DNA from: Nitrososphaerota archaeon
GTDB taxonomy: Archaea; Thermoproteota; Nitrososphaeria; Nitrososphaerales; Gagatemarchaeaceae
Direction: 5' to 3'
Length of the DNA stretch: 64,000 nucleotides
Assembly: GCA_028867035.1 (NCBI GenBank)
Contig: JAGWHB010000004.1
Coordinates: 186,001 to 250,000 of the forward strand
The notes under the pieces are model-generated. The model had not been told where the DNA came from. It searched no databases and was given only the letters and a program-made list of their open reading frames with translations. Made by a program: the position numbers and the translations under genes. Below, piece after piece: positions 53,609-61,440 of this stretch; within the stretch, counting starts at the first letter, position 1, and each line of letters opens with the position of its first letter.

Positions 53609-53971
53609 TTGGATATCTCCGAACCGTCCCGGGTCCAGGCGCTTGTGCAGGGGCTCGCCGACGAGTACTCTAGGAAGATACTGCTGTCGGCCATACCCAA
53701 GGCAAAGTCCGTGGAGGACATGAGCAGGGAGAACGACATACCTCTGAGCACGTGCTACAGGAGGGTGCACGAGCTCCTGGACTCTCAGATACTGGTGATC
53801 GAGAAGATAATAGTCACGCCCGACGGGAAAAAATACGAACTGCTGAGGAGCGCCTACCGGGCTGTGACCGTGTCCTTCGTCGGTGGGGTGATGAAGGTGG
53901 AGGCGACCATAAATGAGGACGTGGCGGAGAAGCTAAGGCGCCTCTGGCTTTCCATGAGGGAGGTCCCTTGA
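53609..53971 (+). CDS. Winged-helix transcriptional regulator
   Basis: A 120-residue ArsR-like winged-helix protein (ALVQGLADEYSRKILLSAIPKAKSVEDMSRENDIPLSTCYRRVHELLDSQILVI), with the recognition helix LSTCYRRVHELLD and wing EKIIVTPDGKKYELLRSAYRAVTV. No sensor domain or metal-site cysteines beyond one Cys. Such small regulators are common in Thaumarchaeota. Its target is unknown, possibly the flanking membrane protein genes. Confidence 0.8.
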   Translation: MDISEPSRVQALVQGLADEYSRKILLSAIPKAKSVEDMSRENDIPLSTCYRRVHELLDSQILVIEKIIVTPDGKKYELLRSAYRAVTVSFVGGVMKVEATINEDVAEKLRRLWLSMREVP

Positions 53972-54017
53972 TTTCCAATGGTGACAATCGACTTCAACTC
54001 TTTAAAGGCCCCTGGAG

Positions 54018-54308
54018 GTGATGCTGCGTAAATTGGACCTAATCTACCTAGACGTAGCTCAGGCGCTGATTCTTGTATTCGGCGGAGTGGTGGTGTACTA
54101 TGCGGGCAAGTCTTATTCGAAGACCAAGAGCCAGGCGATGCTACTCCTCGCCCTGGGCTTCGCCGCCGTCACACTGGGAGCGCTTGTGGCAGGTGTGATG
54201 TATAACTTCGGGACCACCGACCTGGGGACGGTCATAACGGTGCAGGCTTACAGCCAGGCGGTAGGCTTCTTCATCATAGTCTATTCGCTCGCACGGGCGA
54301 AAGGCTGA
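54018..54308 (+). CDS. Small three-helix membrane protein
   Basis: A 96-residue protein with three hydrophobic segments (about residues 11-28, 37-60 and 70-91) and short loops. GGAGG lies directly before the GTG/ATG pair at 54018/54021. No cofactor motif is visible and I do not recognise a family. It sits between the regulator and the CoA-transferase genes. Confidence 0.65.
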   Translation: MMLRKLDLIYLDVAQALILVFGGVVVYYAGKSYSKTKSQAMLLLALGFAAVTLGALVAGVMYNFGTTDLGTVITVQAYSQAVGFFIIVYSLARAKG

Positions 54309-54376
54309 AGAGGAAAGCGACGCCCGTTGGCCGTTGCCCGACTGTGTCTGAGGCGTAGCTGCCGGGGGCGGGGGCG

Positions 54377-56023
54377 GTGACCGAAGGGAGCGGCTCCCTG
54401 ATACGGAAGTCGGGGGTCGTTTCATCCGTGGGTGCCGCCGTGTCGACGGTCAAGGATCGCGAAGTTGTGGCGATCTCCGGGTTCAACATGGCGAACACTC
54501 CCGAATACCTCATACTGGAGCTGCACAGGAGGTACAGGGAGACCGGGCACCCGCGCGACATATTCGTGATCGCCGAAGCGCTCCCGGCGATACCCGACCG
54601 GGCGATGGACGTGGTCGCCAAGGACCTGTGCCTGCGGAAGGACGGCGGGTTCATGCGCGGCATTTCGGTCCCCTTCCTCGGGTTCTCGCCGTGGCTTCAG
54701 AAGCTGGTCACCGAGAACATAGTTGAGGCCTACAGCTGGCCCATGGGGGCGTCGGCCTACTGGTTCAGGGAGGTCGCGTCGGGGAGGCCGGGGGTGATTA
54801 GCAAGATCGGTGTCGACACTGCCATCGACCCCCGCCGGGGAGGGGGGAAGCTGAACAGACTGGCTTCCGCCAGGAACACGTGCACCATAAAGCGGATAAC
54901 AGTCGACAGGGAAGAGTATCTGCTCTACGAAGCCCCCAAGCCGAACGTCGCCTTCGTGAGGGCCACAACCGCCGACCGGAGGGGGAACCTCACCATGGAG
55001 GACGAAGCGATAAGAGGCACGGTCCTCAACATAGCGCAGGCAGCGAAGGCGCACCCGGATCCGGGGGTCGTCATCGCCCAGGTGCGCAACGTTTCAAGGT
55101 CAGAGGCCAGTCCGAGGGATGTGGAAGTCCCGGGGCCGCTCGTTGACTACGTCGTCGTATCTCCAAACGCCTACCACTGGCAGGTCGGCTCGACCGTCTA
55201 CGACCCCGCTTTCGGGTCCAGGGCGGACATCGTGTCCGAAGTCCCACAGACGCCCATCGACCCGGTACAGCTCGTGATAGCGAGACGGGTGCTGGTGGAG
55301 TTGGTCGGGACGGCGATGAAGAAGGGATCCCCCGTCATAGTGAACCTCGGCATAGGGATTCCCGCACTCGTGTCCCGGCTGGCGGTCCAGGAGGGAGTGG
55401 CCGACTACATCGTCACCGTCCTCGAGTCAGGGCAGTGGGGAGGGATGGCGCTCCCCGGCGTTGACTTCGGGGCGGCGGTCGGGCCATTCGCCCTGTCCAC
55501 GATGCCCGACATGTTCTCCAACTTCGAAGGGGGCACCATCGACGCGGCGTCCCTGGGATTCCTGCAGGTCGCCAGGAACGGAGACGTCAACCCCTCGATG
55601 CTTCCCGGGAGGCTCTACGGTCCGGGGGGCTTTCCTGTGATCGCAGGCGGTTCCCCGCGGATCTATTTCGGGGGAGCTTTCACGGCGGGGGAGTCGAAGC
55701 TCTCCATACAGGGCGGGAAGCTGAGGATCACGAAGGATGGGGACGTCACGAAGTTCGTAAAGCGGGTCTATCGTAGTTTTTTCAGCGGACGGCAGGCTCT
55801 CCGTTTCGGGAAGGAGGTCCTGTATGTGACGGAGAGGGCTGTCTTCAGACTCACCCCAAGAGGACTGCTCCTCACCGAGGTCGCTCCAGGGATCGACGTG
55901 GACCGAGACGTTCTGGCGAAGATGGAGTACAGGCCAGAGACAGCGTCCGAACTCCATGTAATGGAGAAGTCGCTGTTCCGCCCTGAACCGATGCAACTGG
56001 AAAACAGGGTAAGAAGCACTTAA
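54377..56023 (+). CDS. Family I CoA-transferase, propionate/acetate-CoA-transferase-like
   Basis: A 548-residue single chain with alpha and beta halves fused. The N-terminal half has VVAISGFNMANTPEYLILEL and the C-terminal half has IVNLGIGIPALV, then the catalytic glutamate motif VTVLESGQWGG, as in propionate-CoA transferase and its relatives. It moves CoA between short-chain acids; the donor/acceptor pair is unknown. GTG start. Together with the acyl-CoA dehydrogenase elsewhere, it hints at short-chain acid metabolism. Confidence 0.9.
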   Translation: MTEGSGSLIRKSGVVSSVGAAVSTVKDREVVAISGFNMANTPEYLILELHRRYRETGHPRDIFVIAEALPAIPDRAMDVVAKDLCLRKDGGFMRGISVPFLGFSPWLQKLVTENIVEAYSWPMGASAYWFREVASGRPGVISKIGVDTAIDPRRGGGKLNRLASARNTCTIKRITVDREEYLLYEAPKPNVAFVRATTADRRGNLTMEDEAIRGTVLNIAQAAKAHPDPGVVIAQVRNVSRSEASPRDVEVPGPLVDYVVVSPNAYHWQVGSTVYDPAFGSRADIVSEVPQTPIDPVQLVIARRVLVELVGTAMKKGSPVIVNLGIGIPALVSRLAVQEGVADYIVTVLESGQWGGMALPGVDFGAAVGPFALSTMPDMFSNFEGGTIDAASLGFLQVARNGDVNPSMLPGRLYGPGGFPVIAGGSPRIYFGGAFTAGESKLSIQGGKLRITKDGDVTKFVKRVYRSFFSGRQALRFGKEVLYVTERAVFRLTPRGLLLTEVAPGIDVDRDVLAKMEYRPETASELHVMEKSLFRPEPMQLENRVRST

Positions 56024-56028
56024 GAGCG
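56018..56028 (+). promoter_or_regulatory. TATA-like box of the cupredoxin gene
   Basis: CACTTAAGAGC, centred about 25 bp before the TTG at 56047. It overlaps the last codons of the CoA-transferase gene, showing the cupredoxin gene has its own promoter. Confidence 0.5.
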
Positions 56029-56046
56029 GAACGATGGCGGGCCGCC

Positions 56047-57015
56047 TTGTCCATGCAGGTCGCAGTCAGAAGGGGTTCAACCTCTGCCAGCGTCGTGACA
56101 GTCCTTCTGCTCCTCGTGGTGGGCATGGTGGCGCTCGTCTACGTGACGTCGAGCCAGTCGACGGCGGACCAGGTCAACGCTCAGAATCAGTCCATCTCGT
56201 CCCTGCAGTCTCAGGTGCTGCAGCTTTTGTCCGGGTCTCACACTGGGAAGGGAACAGCTGGGAGCAACCTGACCCTCCCCGTGATGAACCAGACCCCCAC
56301 CATCAGGACCATCAGAGAGACGTGGTTCCTTTCTCCGTCTGCCCACCAGGACAGGTTCGAACCGTCGTTCATCGTGGTGAACCAGGGTGACATCGTCCGC
56401 CTGACATTGATAGACAACGACACGGTCGCGCACGACTTCGTCATAGGTCCCCCCTACAACATCATAGTGAACGCGACGGTGCCAGGGCTGATTAACGACC
56501 TGACGGGACAGACCTTCACCACGCAGTCGAAGAACAATTCTCCGGGCGTGGTGGTGACAGGGGCAAAGGGGAACGTCACGGCGTACTACTCTTTCGTGGC
56601 GAGCTTTTCGGGGATCTATGAGTTCGTCTGCACCTACCATGCCCAGGTAGGCATGATAGGGTATCTCGTGGTCCTCCCCAACGCGGCGTTCATGCAGACG
56701 ACATCCACTTCGGCGGTGACGACCGCGGCCGGCAGCGCCGTGGCCGTAAGCATTGCTTCTGGTGCGGCGACCCCACCGAACAAGGGGTTCACGCCCGACA
56801 ATATCACGCTGGTCATCGGGGTCAACAACACTGTGACATGGACCAACAACGACAGCTCCATCCACACGGTAACGGCCAACGACGGCAGCTTCGATTCAGG
56901 GTACCTCAACCCGGGGGACACTTTCACCCACGTATTCACGAAGGCAGGGGTCTACGAGTACCACTGCCAGCTGCACCCGTGGATGATAGGCTACGTCACA
57001 GTGAAGTCGGCCTAG
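56047..57015 (+). CDS. Membrane-anchored double cupredoxin
   Basis: A 322-residue envelope copper protein. A basic start and one anchor (VVTVLLLLVVGMVALVYVTS) lead to a short coiled/spacer region, then two type 1 copper domains. Domain 1 (about 95-215) has VAHDFVIG and FVCTYHAQVGM (His, Cys, His, Met). Domain 2 (about 235-322) has SIHTVTAND and YHCQLHPWM (His, Cys, His, Met). All eight copper ligands are therefore present. Many N-x-S/T sites would be exposed outside. Such plastocyanin-like proteins are abundant in Thaumarchaeota as electron carriers. The TTG start is supported by its TATA box; ATG at 56053 is the alternative. Confidence 0.9.
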   Translation: MSMQVAVRRGSTSASVVTVLLLLVVGMVALVYVTSSQSTADQVNAQNQSISSLQSQVLQLLSGSHTGKGTAGSNLTLPVMNQTPTIRTIRETWFLSPSAHQDRFEPSFIVVNQGDIVRLTLIDNDTVAHDFVIGPPYNIIVNATVPGLINDLTGQTFTTQSKNNSPGVVVTGAKGNVTAYYSFVASFSGIYEFVCTYHAQVGMIGYLVVLPNAAFMQTTSTSAVTTAAGSAVAVSIASGAATPPNKGFTPDNITLVIGVNNTVTWTNNDSSIHTVTANDGSFDSGYLNPGDTFTHVFTKAGVYEYHCQLHPWMIGYVTVKSA

Positions 57016-57335
57016 CGGAGCGCTTCGGCCTGGATCAGCTCTGAAAGCTTCTGGAAATAAAGGCGCGTGGCCAGCGGCATCTCGTCGAGGTTCCTGTCGA
57101 TGGCCTCGACCACATACTTGATGGCGCGCCTGGATGTCTTGAACTCGAACTTCATGGGGAGTATGGGGTCCTGGATCACGTCGATCGAATCGATGAGGTG
57201 GCTGGGAGCCTCAGCCTTCGCGTCGCCCGCTATCTTCTGGTACCAGCCCGAGAGGACGCTCGGGTCGAGACCCAGCTTGAGGTCCTCGATCTCCTGGAGG
57301 AGCTTGTTCAGGACAAGCATTTCTTCGTTCGCCAA
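57012..57335 (-). CDS. Helical protein of unknown function
   Basis: A 107-residue, mostly helical and acidic/basic-balanced soluble protein (LNKLLQEIEDLKLGLDPSVLSGWYQKIAGDAKAEA; SRRAIKYVVEAIDRNLDEMPLATRLYFQKLSEL). No cofactor motif. It resembles no family I can name. TTG start with a TATA-like CCTTAACTG about 33 bp upstream. It overlaps the convergent cupredoxin stop by 4 bp. Confidence 0.65.
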   Translation of the reverse strand: MANEEMLVLNKLLQEIEDLKLGLDPSVLSGWYQKIAGDAKAEAPSHLIDSIDVIQDPILPMKFEFKTSRRAIKYVVEAIDRNLDEMPLATRLYFQKLSELIQAEALR

Positions 57336-57403
57336 GCGGACTCGGCGATGTGACGGCGAGGGCTTCAGTTAAGGAAAAGTGTGAAAACTTGTTGGTGTCA
57401 GAG

Positions 57404-57817
57404 TTAACTGCATCGCATCTGGAAGATCTCGCTCTTCTCGTACTCGGCCTCCCAGAGGTGGGTGCTGTTCCTCCCGCGCCGCACGGCGAGCAGGGTGTAG
57501 CCCGCGGGCGCATCCCTGTAGGCTCGTTCAAGGATGGAGACGGCGGGCTCGTAGTCTTCGTCGAAGCTCTGGACGATGTGCTGCCTGAATTTCTCGACCT
57601 CCTTCATGTAGTCAGCCAGGCAGAGCGTCTTCCCTTGCAGCTTGGAGGAAGTGATCAGCTTGACCTCGACTCCGCATGCCTCGCACTTCACCTTCGTCAT
57701 GCCGTCGTTGATGCAGACCCTCCCGACGCCAACGACCATGGGGAACGTACCCGGCTGTGTTTCGACGGCCCCGCAGAGCGAGCACTTCGCGAGCCCCTTG
57801 GAGGAAGAGTGCTGCAA
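57404..57817 (-). CDS. Zinc-ribbon protein of unknown function
   Basis: About 137 residues. Two zinc ribbons are apparent: KCSLCG ... RVCINDG near the N-terminus and KCEACG ... TLCLADY, after which a helical region runs to the end. I prefer the TTG at 57817 because the shared TATA-like element at 57842-57852 would give a nearly leaderless transcript; the frame can be extended to a TTG at 57844 that overlaps this element. The paired CxxC ribbons suggest nucleic-acid or protein binding. Function unknown. Confidence 0.65.
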   Translation of the reverse strand: MQHSSSKGLAKCSLCGAVETQPGTFPMVVGVGRVCINDGMTKVKCEACGVEVKLITSSKLQGKTLCLADYMKEVEKFRQHIVQSFDEDYEPAVSILERAYRDAPAGYTLLAVRRGRNSTHLWEAEYEKSEIFQMRCS

Positions 57818-57841
57818 TCTGAGCCGGAGGAGTGCGCCAAT

Positions 57842-57852
57842 CAATTTAAGGT
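57842..57852. promoter_or_regulatory. Shared TATA-like element between divergent genes
   Basis: CAATTTAAGGT. It is centred 27 bp before the enolase-superfamily ATG at 57874 and, on the other strand, about 30 bp before a TTG of the zinc-ribbon gene, so one element may drive both. Confidence 0.5.
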
Positions 57853-57873
57853 TGCCTCGGCGCGGATGAGACG

Positions 57874-58962
57874 ATGAAGGTCGAGTCGGTGCAGGCCTTC
57901 CCCATCAGCATCAAGGCCCAGGAGAAGCTCAGGGGAGGGACGTTCAGCTATTCCCACTATCAGACGGTGCTGGTGAAGGCCGTGGCGGACGGAATTGAGG
58001 GGTGGGGGGAGGCGATGACACGCTTCGACCCCGTCTCCACCGCGACCATGGTCAGGCACATCGCAAAGAGGATCGCCGGCAGGGATTTCGGTGATGTGAA
58101 GTCAGCCTGGGACCAGGCGTGGCACGAGCTGAGGGTCCGCGGGCACACGAGGGGGATAGACGTGGAAGCTCTGAGCGGGATCGAAATCGCCCTGTACGAC
58201 TGCCGGGGGAAGGCAATGAGGAAGCCGTTGAACCGACTGTTTTCGCGGTCTCCGAAAGGTAGGGTCCCCGTCTTCGCAGGTTCCCTATTCGAGTCCAGGG
58301 GTCCCCTGGCGGAGCAGGTACGATTGGCGAAGGACAGCGGTATGATAGGGGCGAAGGTCAAGATAGGATTTGGGGCGGATAGAGACAGGCGGATCCTCGC
58401 AGGGGTGAGGAGGCAGTGGGCAGACGGCATGCTCGTGGCTGATGCCAACGGCGCATACGACGCAGCTGGAGCGGCGAAGGCGTGTTCGGCGTTTTCTGAC
58501 CTCGGCCTGGCGTGGTTCGAGGAGCCGGTGCTGTCGGACGACTTCGAGGGGTACGCCTCACTGAAGGACTCGGGGGTGAAGATCGGGGGAGGCGAGAGTT
58601 GGTTCGTCGGGGACTTCGACGCGCCCCTGGAGGAGAAGCTGGTCGCAGTGATCGAGCCCAGTGTCAGCAGGTGCGGCGGGGTAGGGGTGGAGATGGAGGT
58701 GGCCCGGAGGGCGGCGTCGAAGGGGGTCTCGTTCTCACCGATGACTGGGATGAACTCCGCAGTCTCCTTGGCCGCGTCCCTTCATGCGGCTTCGGCGAAC
58801 AGCTCGGTGGGCGTCGAGTATAATCCATTCGCGAACCCCCTCCAGACCGAACTGACCGATTCCATAGGGGAGCCGAAGGATGGAACCGTGGGCGTCCCCG
58901 GAGGGTATGGACTGGGCATCGACGTGGATGCGAGGTTCGTGAAGACGCACTCGCTGCGATAA
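57874..58962 (+). CDS. Enolase-superfamily enzyme (mandelate racemase/muconate lactonizing type)
   Basis: A 362-residue TIM-barrel enzyme that abstracts an alpha-proton from a carboxylate. Motifs are the K-x-K at GAKVKIGFG, metal ligands at VADANGAYD (Asp), WFEEPV (Glu) and GGGESW (Glu), and a SPMTGMNSAVSLAASLH segment on the far side of the barrel. The capping domain lies at the N-terminus. It may be a sugar-acid dehydratase or an epimerase; the sequence does not settle which. Leaderless ATG start. Confidence 0.85.
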   Translation: MKVESVQAFPISIKAQEKLRGGTFSYSHYQTVLVKAVADGIEGWGEAMTRFDPVSTATMVRHIAKRIAGRDFGDVKSAWDQAWHELRVRGHTRGIDVEALSGIEIALYDCRGKAMRKPLNRLFSRSPKGRVPVFAGSLFESRGPLAEQVRLAKDSGMIGAKVKIGFGADRDRRILAGVRRQWADGMLVADANGAYDAAGAAKACSAFSDLGLAWFEEPVLSDDFEGYASLKDSGVKIGGGESWFVGDFDAPLEEKLVAVIEPSVSRCGGVGVEMEVARRAASKGVSFSPMTGMNSAVSLAASLHAASANSSVGVEYNPFANPLQTELTDSIGEPKDGTVGVPGGYGLGIDVDARFVKTHSLR

Positions 58963-58976
58963 AAGCGCGGACAGCC

Positions 58977-59756
58977 TCAGAGCAGGGGAACAATCGCGTC
59001 TACGTCCGGCAGCTTGGCCAAGACCTTGAACCCGCCCGTGCCTTTGTCGATCCCGCTCGTGACCAGGATGGAATCGATCCCTGCCTTCGATGCGCCGGCA
59101 ATGTCCGTGTCCAACTGGTCTCCGATCATCACCGCCGCCGACCTGGGAACGTCCGCTCGTTTCAGGGCGATCTCGAACATCAGGGGCGAGGGCTTGCCGA
59201 TGACCGTAGCCCTCCTTCCGCTGGCGTATTCGATCGCTTTGACCAGGGGCCCGGTGGCCATGGCGGGACCTGTCTTGTACATGTACAAAGCTGAGGTGTG
59301 GGTTGCCACTATCCTTGCCCCGTTCCTGGCCAGCCTCGCCGCATGGTCGAGCTTTTCGTAGGTCACATTTCGGTCCAGGCCGACCACGACGAAATTTGCT
59401 TTTTCCCCGGACGTCCTGCGGTGGCCGTGCTTCTCCATCTCAGCCTCCAGGCCCTCTTCACCGACCAGGAAGTAGGAGACGTGCCCGTGCTTCTCCTGCA
59501 GGTATTCCGCCGTGAGGAGCCCGCTGGTAAGGACCTCTTCCTCCTTCACGGGGATGTCGAACTCCCTGAGGCGGGAGTACACGGTCTCCGCCAAATCGGT
59601 GGAGTTGTTCGTCAGGATGTAGAGCTTCTTGCCTTTGGCCCTGAGGGATTCGACCGCCTTCGTCCCGCCTATCTTGACCCTGCTCTCCTTCCCCTTGTAG
59701 AAGACCCCGTCGAGGTCGAAAAGGAAGAGTGACTTGTCCTTGAGAAGCCTCTTCAT
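58977..59756 (-). CDS. HAD-superfamily phosphatase (NagD-like, C2 cap)
   Basis: A 259-residue phosphatase. HAD motif I is FLFDLDGVFYKG (nucleophile and acid Asp), motif II is LTNNS, and motif IV is MIGDQLDTDIAGASKAG. The C2 cap of about 100 residues fits NagD/4-nitrophenylphosphatase or phosphoglycolate phosphatase types. The ATG overlaps the aconitase X small-subunit stop by 4 nt (ATGA), so it is coupled to that operon; whether it acts in the mevalonate route is open. Confidence 0.88.
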   Translation of the reverse strand: MKRLLKDKSLFLFDLDGVFYKGKESRVKIGGTKAVESLRAKGKKLYILTNNSTDLAETVYSRLREFDIPVKEEEVLTSGLLTAEYLQEKHGHVSYFLVGEEGLEAEMEKHGHRRTSGEKANFVVVGLDRNVTYEKLDHAARLARNGARIVATHTSALYMYKTGPAMATGPLVKAIEYASGRRATVIGKPSPLMFEIALKRADVPRSAAVMIGDQLDTDIAGASKAGIDSILVTSGIDKGTGGFKVLAKLPDVDAIVPLL

Positions 59757-60181
59757 CCTTCGACGCTCACCTCGCCCCTATCGGCGTCCGCCACAAGGTC
59801 GGCTCCGTTTTCCATCTTCGAGTATGCCCCCCTGGAGATGCCTGAGATCACGGGAATGGCCTTGCCATAGATCAGCCTGGCCATGACCGACCCTATGACA
59901 GCCGAAAGATCCACCGCTTCGGTGACGATAGCAGCCGGGTGGTTTCCAAGACGGACCGTTTCAAGGAACCAGGTGGACGCGGTGGTCGACCCCTTGCCGA
60001 ACGGGTAGAACAGGACCCTTCCCCTGACGTTTGAGCCTCTAATGTCGCTCCTTACGTCGGTCACCTCGCCGGTGGCGGGGTTGACCCCGTGGGCGAATGT
60101 GAACGCCCTCAGGGAAAGGAGGGCGCTACCGCTGGCGGTCCCTCCGATGAGTCCCTTTCCCTTCAGAGCACTGTTCGTCAA
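59753..60181 (-). CDS. Aconitase X small (swivel) subunit, phosphomevalonate dehydratase small subunit
   Basis: A 142-residue DUF126 swivelling domain (KGLIGGTASGSALLS; DIRGSNVRGRVLFYPFGKGSTTASTWFLETV; GKAIPVISGI). In archaea the two aconitase X subunits form the iron-sulfur phosphomevalonate dehydratase of the modified mevalonate pathway to isoprenoid lipids (established for some archaea). TTG start overlaps the large-subunit stop by 4 nt (TTGA). Confidence 0.9.
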   Translation of the reverse strand: MTNSALKGKGLIGGTASGSALLSLRAFTFAHGVNPATGEVTDVRSDIRGSNVRGRVLFYPFGKGSTTASTWFLETVRLGNHPAAIVTEAVDLSAVIGSVMARLIYGKAIPVISGISRGAYSKMENGADLVADADRGEVSVEG

Positions 60182-61386
60182 CTCGTCACTTCCTCGACTA
60201 TTTGCCTCTGTGAGGCATAGCGAATCTTGATCTCGCCCTCCGAGGAAACTATCTCAGCCAGCTTCGCCGAGTTGGTCATGACGACGTTGAACCCGAGGAG
60301 TTTCAGGGGGGAGATCTCAGCGTCGGTGCTGTGGGTCAGCCTCGCTCCGGATGCTTCGATGGTCGAGCGGATCCCCGTCCGCTCTGCCAGGTCATAGGCC
60401 TGCGAGGAGGTGTAGGCGTACATCTTGACCCCATTCTTCAGCTTCCGTCCTTCGAGCATCTTCGCGAGGAGGCCGAGCTCGTTGACCGAGAGGTGAGGCA
60501 CCCCGAGCGCCACCAGGTCGGGGAGTTCGGAGGTCTGGTTGAGGTCGGCCTCGATTTCAGCCAGGTCGGACCTCGTGATCTCGATTTCTTCGACACTCTG
60601 ACCGCCCGTAGCGTCCAAGAGAGTCCTGGAACCCGGGGTGATCCCCGGGAAGTGGACCATGGTGACAGGGCCGGCTGCGGCTGCACCGGCGCTGAGATGC
60701 TTGATCTCGTCGGAGGTCACGGAGGGAGGGAGGCCCTGGAGGGCGGGGACTCGAGAACCGGAGTTGCGTCCGACGAAAAATCCGACGGAACGGTAGTCGA
60801 GGTCAGACGGAGCGGTTATGCCCAGCTTGAATGACATCCTGGCCACCCTGTTCTCGTCATTCAGCATGCCGAACTTCGGGGTCAGCCCGAGCACGGCACA
60901 GGCCACGTCCATGCCCGCCGTTATCTTGTTGGACCTGCATCCGATGACTGAGTTCGCGAACACCACCGCGCTCGACTCCGCCCAAGCCACGTTTTCTCCC
61001 TGCTTGGGGAAGTTGCAGACCTGGTACTGGACGCAGGACCAGCAGCGCATCCCCCCGAGTTTGGCGTAGGCGTCGCACAGCCTGAGCTGCTTTCTGGCGT
61101 ATTCTTCGGGGATGCCGAAACTCCTCCAGTTCTGGAGGTCTATGCTGGCAGGGTCGACGGAGGTGGGGACCGCGAACTTCCCTCCCGATGAGGCGAAACG
61201 CTCGAGGACGTCGATGCCGGCGTCATGGAGGCTGCTGTAGTGGGCGAGGACGTGGGCCGACTTGATTGGGACGAGGGACTCGGCACCGACCGCGTCGCCC
61301 ACCTTGGTGACCACCTCCATTGCGAACTGACTGGCCTCGCCCCCTTCCCCGCGCAGGAGCTTTTCCTGGGATGGATCGAGGTACAA
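60178..61386 (-). CDS. Aconitase X catalytic subunit, phosphomevalonate dehydratase large subunit
   Basis: A 402-residue DUF521 protein. It opens MYLDPSQEKLLRGEGGEASQFAMEVVTKVG, a typical aconitase X start. Cysteines for the Fe-S cluster are seen in the segments RCWSCVQYQVCNFP and NSVIGCRSNK. With the small subunit it should dehydrate (R)-5-phosphomevalonate, an early step of archaeal membrane lipid synthesis. First gene of a three-gene operon with DUF126 and HAD genes. It is divergent from the alcohol dehydrogenase gene. Confidence 0.9.
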   Translation of the reverse strand: MYLDPSQEKLLRGEGGEASQFAMEVVTKVGDAVGAESLVPIKSAHVLAHYSSLHDAGIDVLERFASSGGKFAVPTSVDPASIDLQNWRSFGIPEEYARKQLRLCDAYAKLGGMRCWSCVQYQVCNFPKQGENVAWAESSAVVFANSVIGCRSNKITAGMDVACAVLGLTPKFGMLNDENRVARMSFKLGITAPSDLDYRSVGFFVGRNSGSRVPALQGLPPSVTSDEIKHLSAGAAAAGPVTMVHFPGITPGSRTLLDATGGQSVEEIEITRSDLAEIEADLNQTSELPDLVALGVPHLSVNELGLLAKMLEGRKLKNGVKMYAYTSSQAYDLAERTGIRSTIEASGARLTHSTDAEISPLKLLGFNVVMTNSAKLAEIVSSEGEIKIRYASQRQIVEEVTS

Positions 61387-61410
61387 ACGTTCGCGGCTGG
61401 CCGAGCATCA

Positions 61411-61420
61411 GTTAAAAAGG
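61411..61420 (+). promoter_or_regulatory. TATA-like box of the alcohol dehydrogenase gene
   Basis: GTTAAAAAGG, centred 26 bp before the TTG at 61441; this spacing fixes the start codon. Confidence 0.55.
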
Positions 61421-61440
61421 CGCCCTGGGTTCTCGCACCG

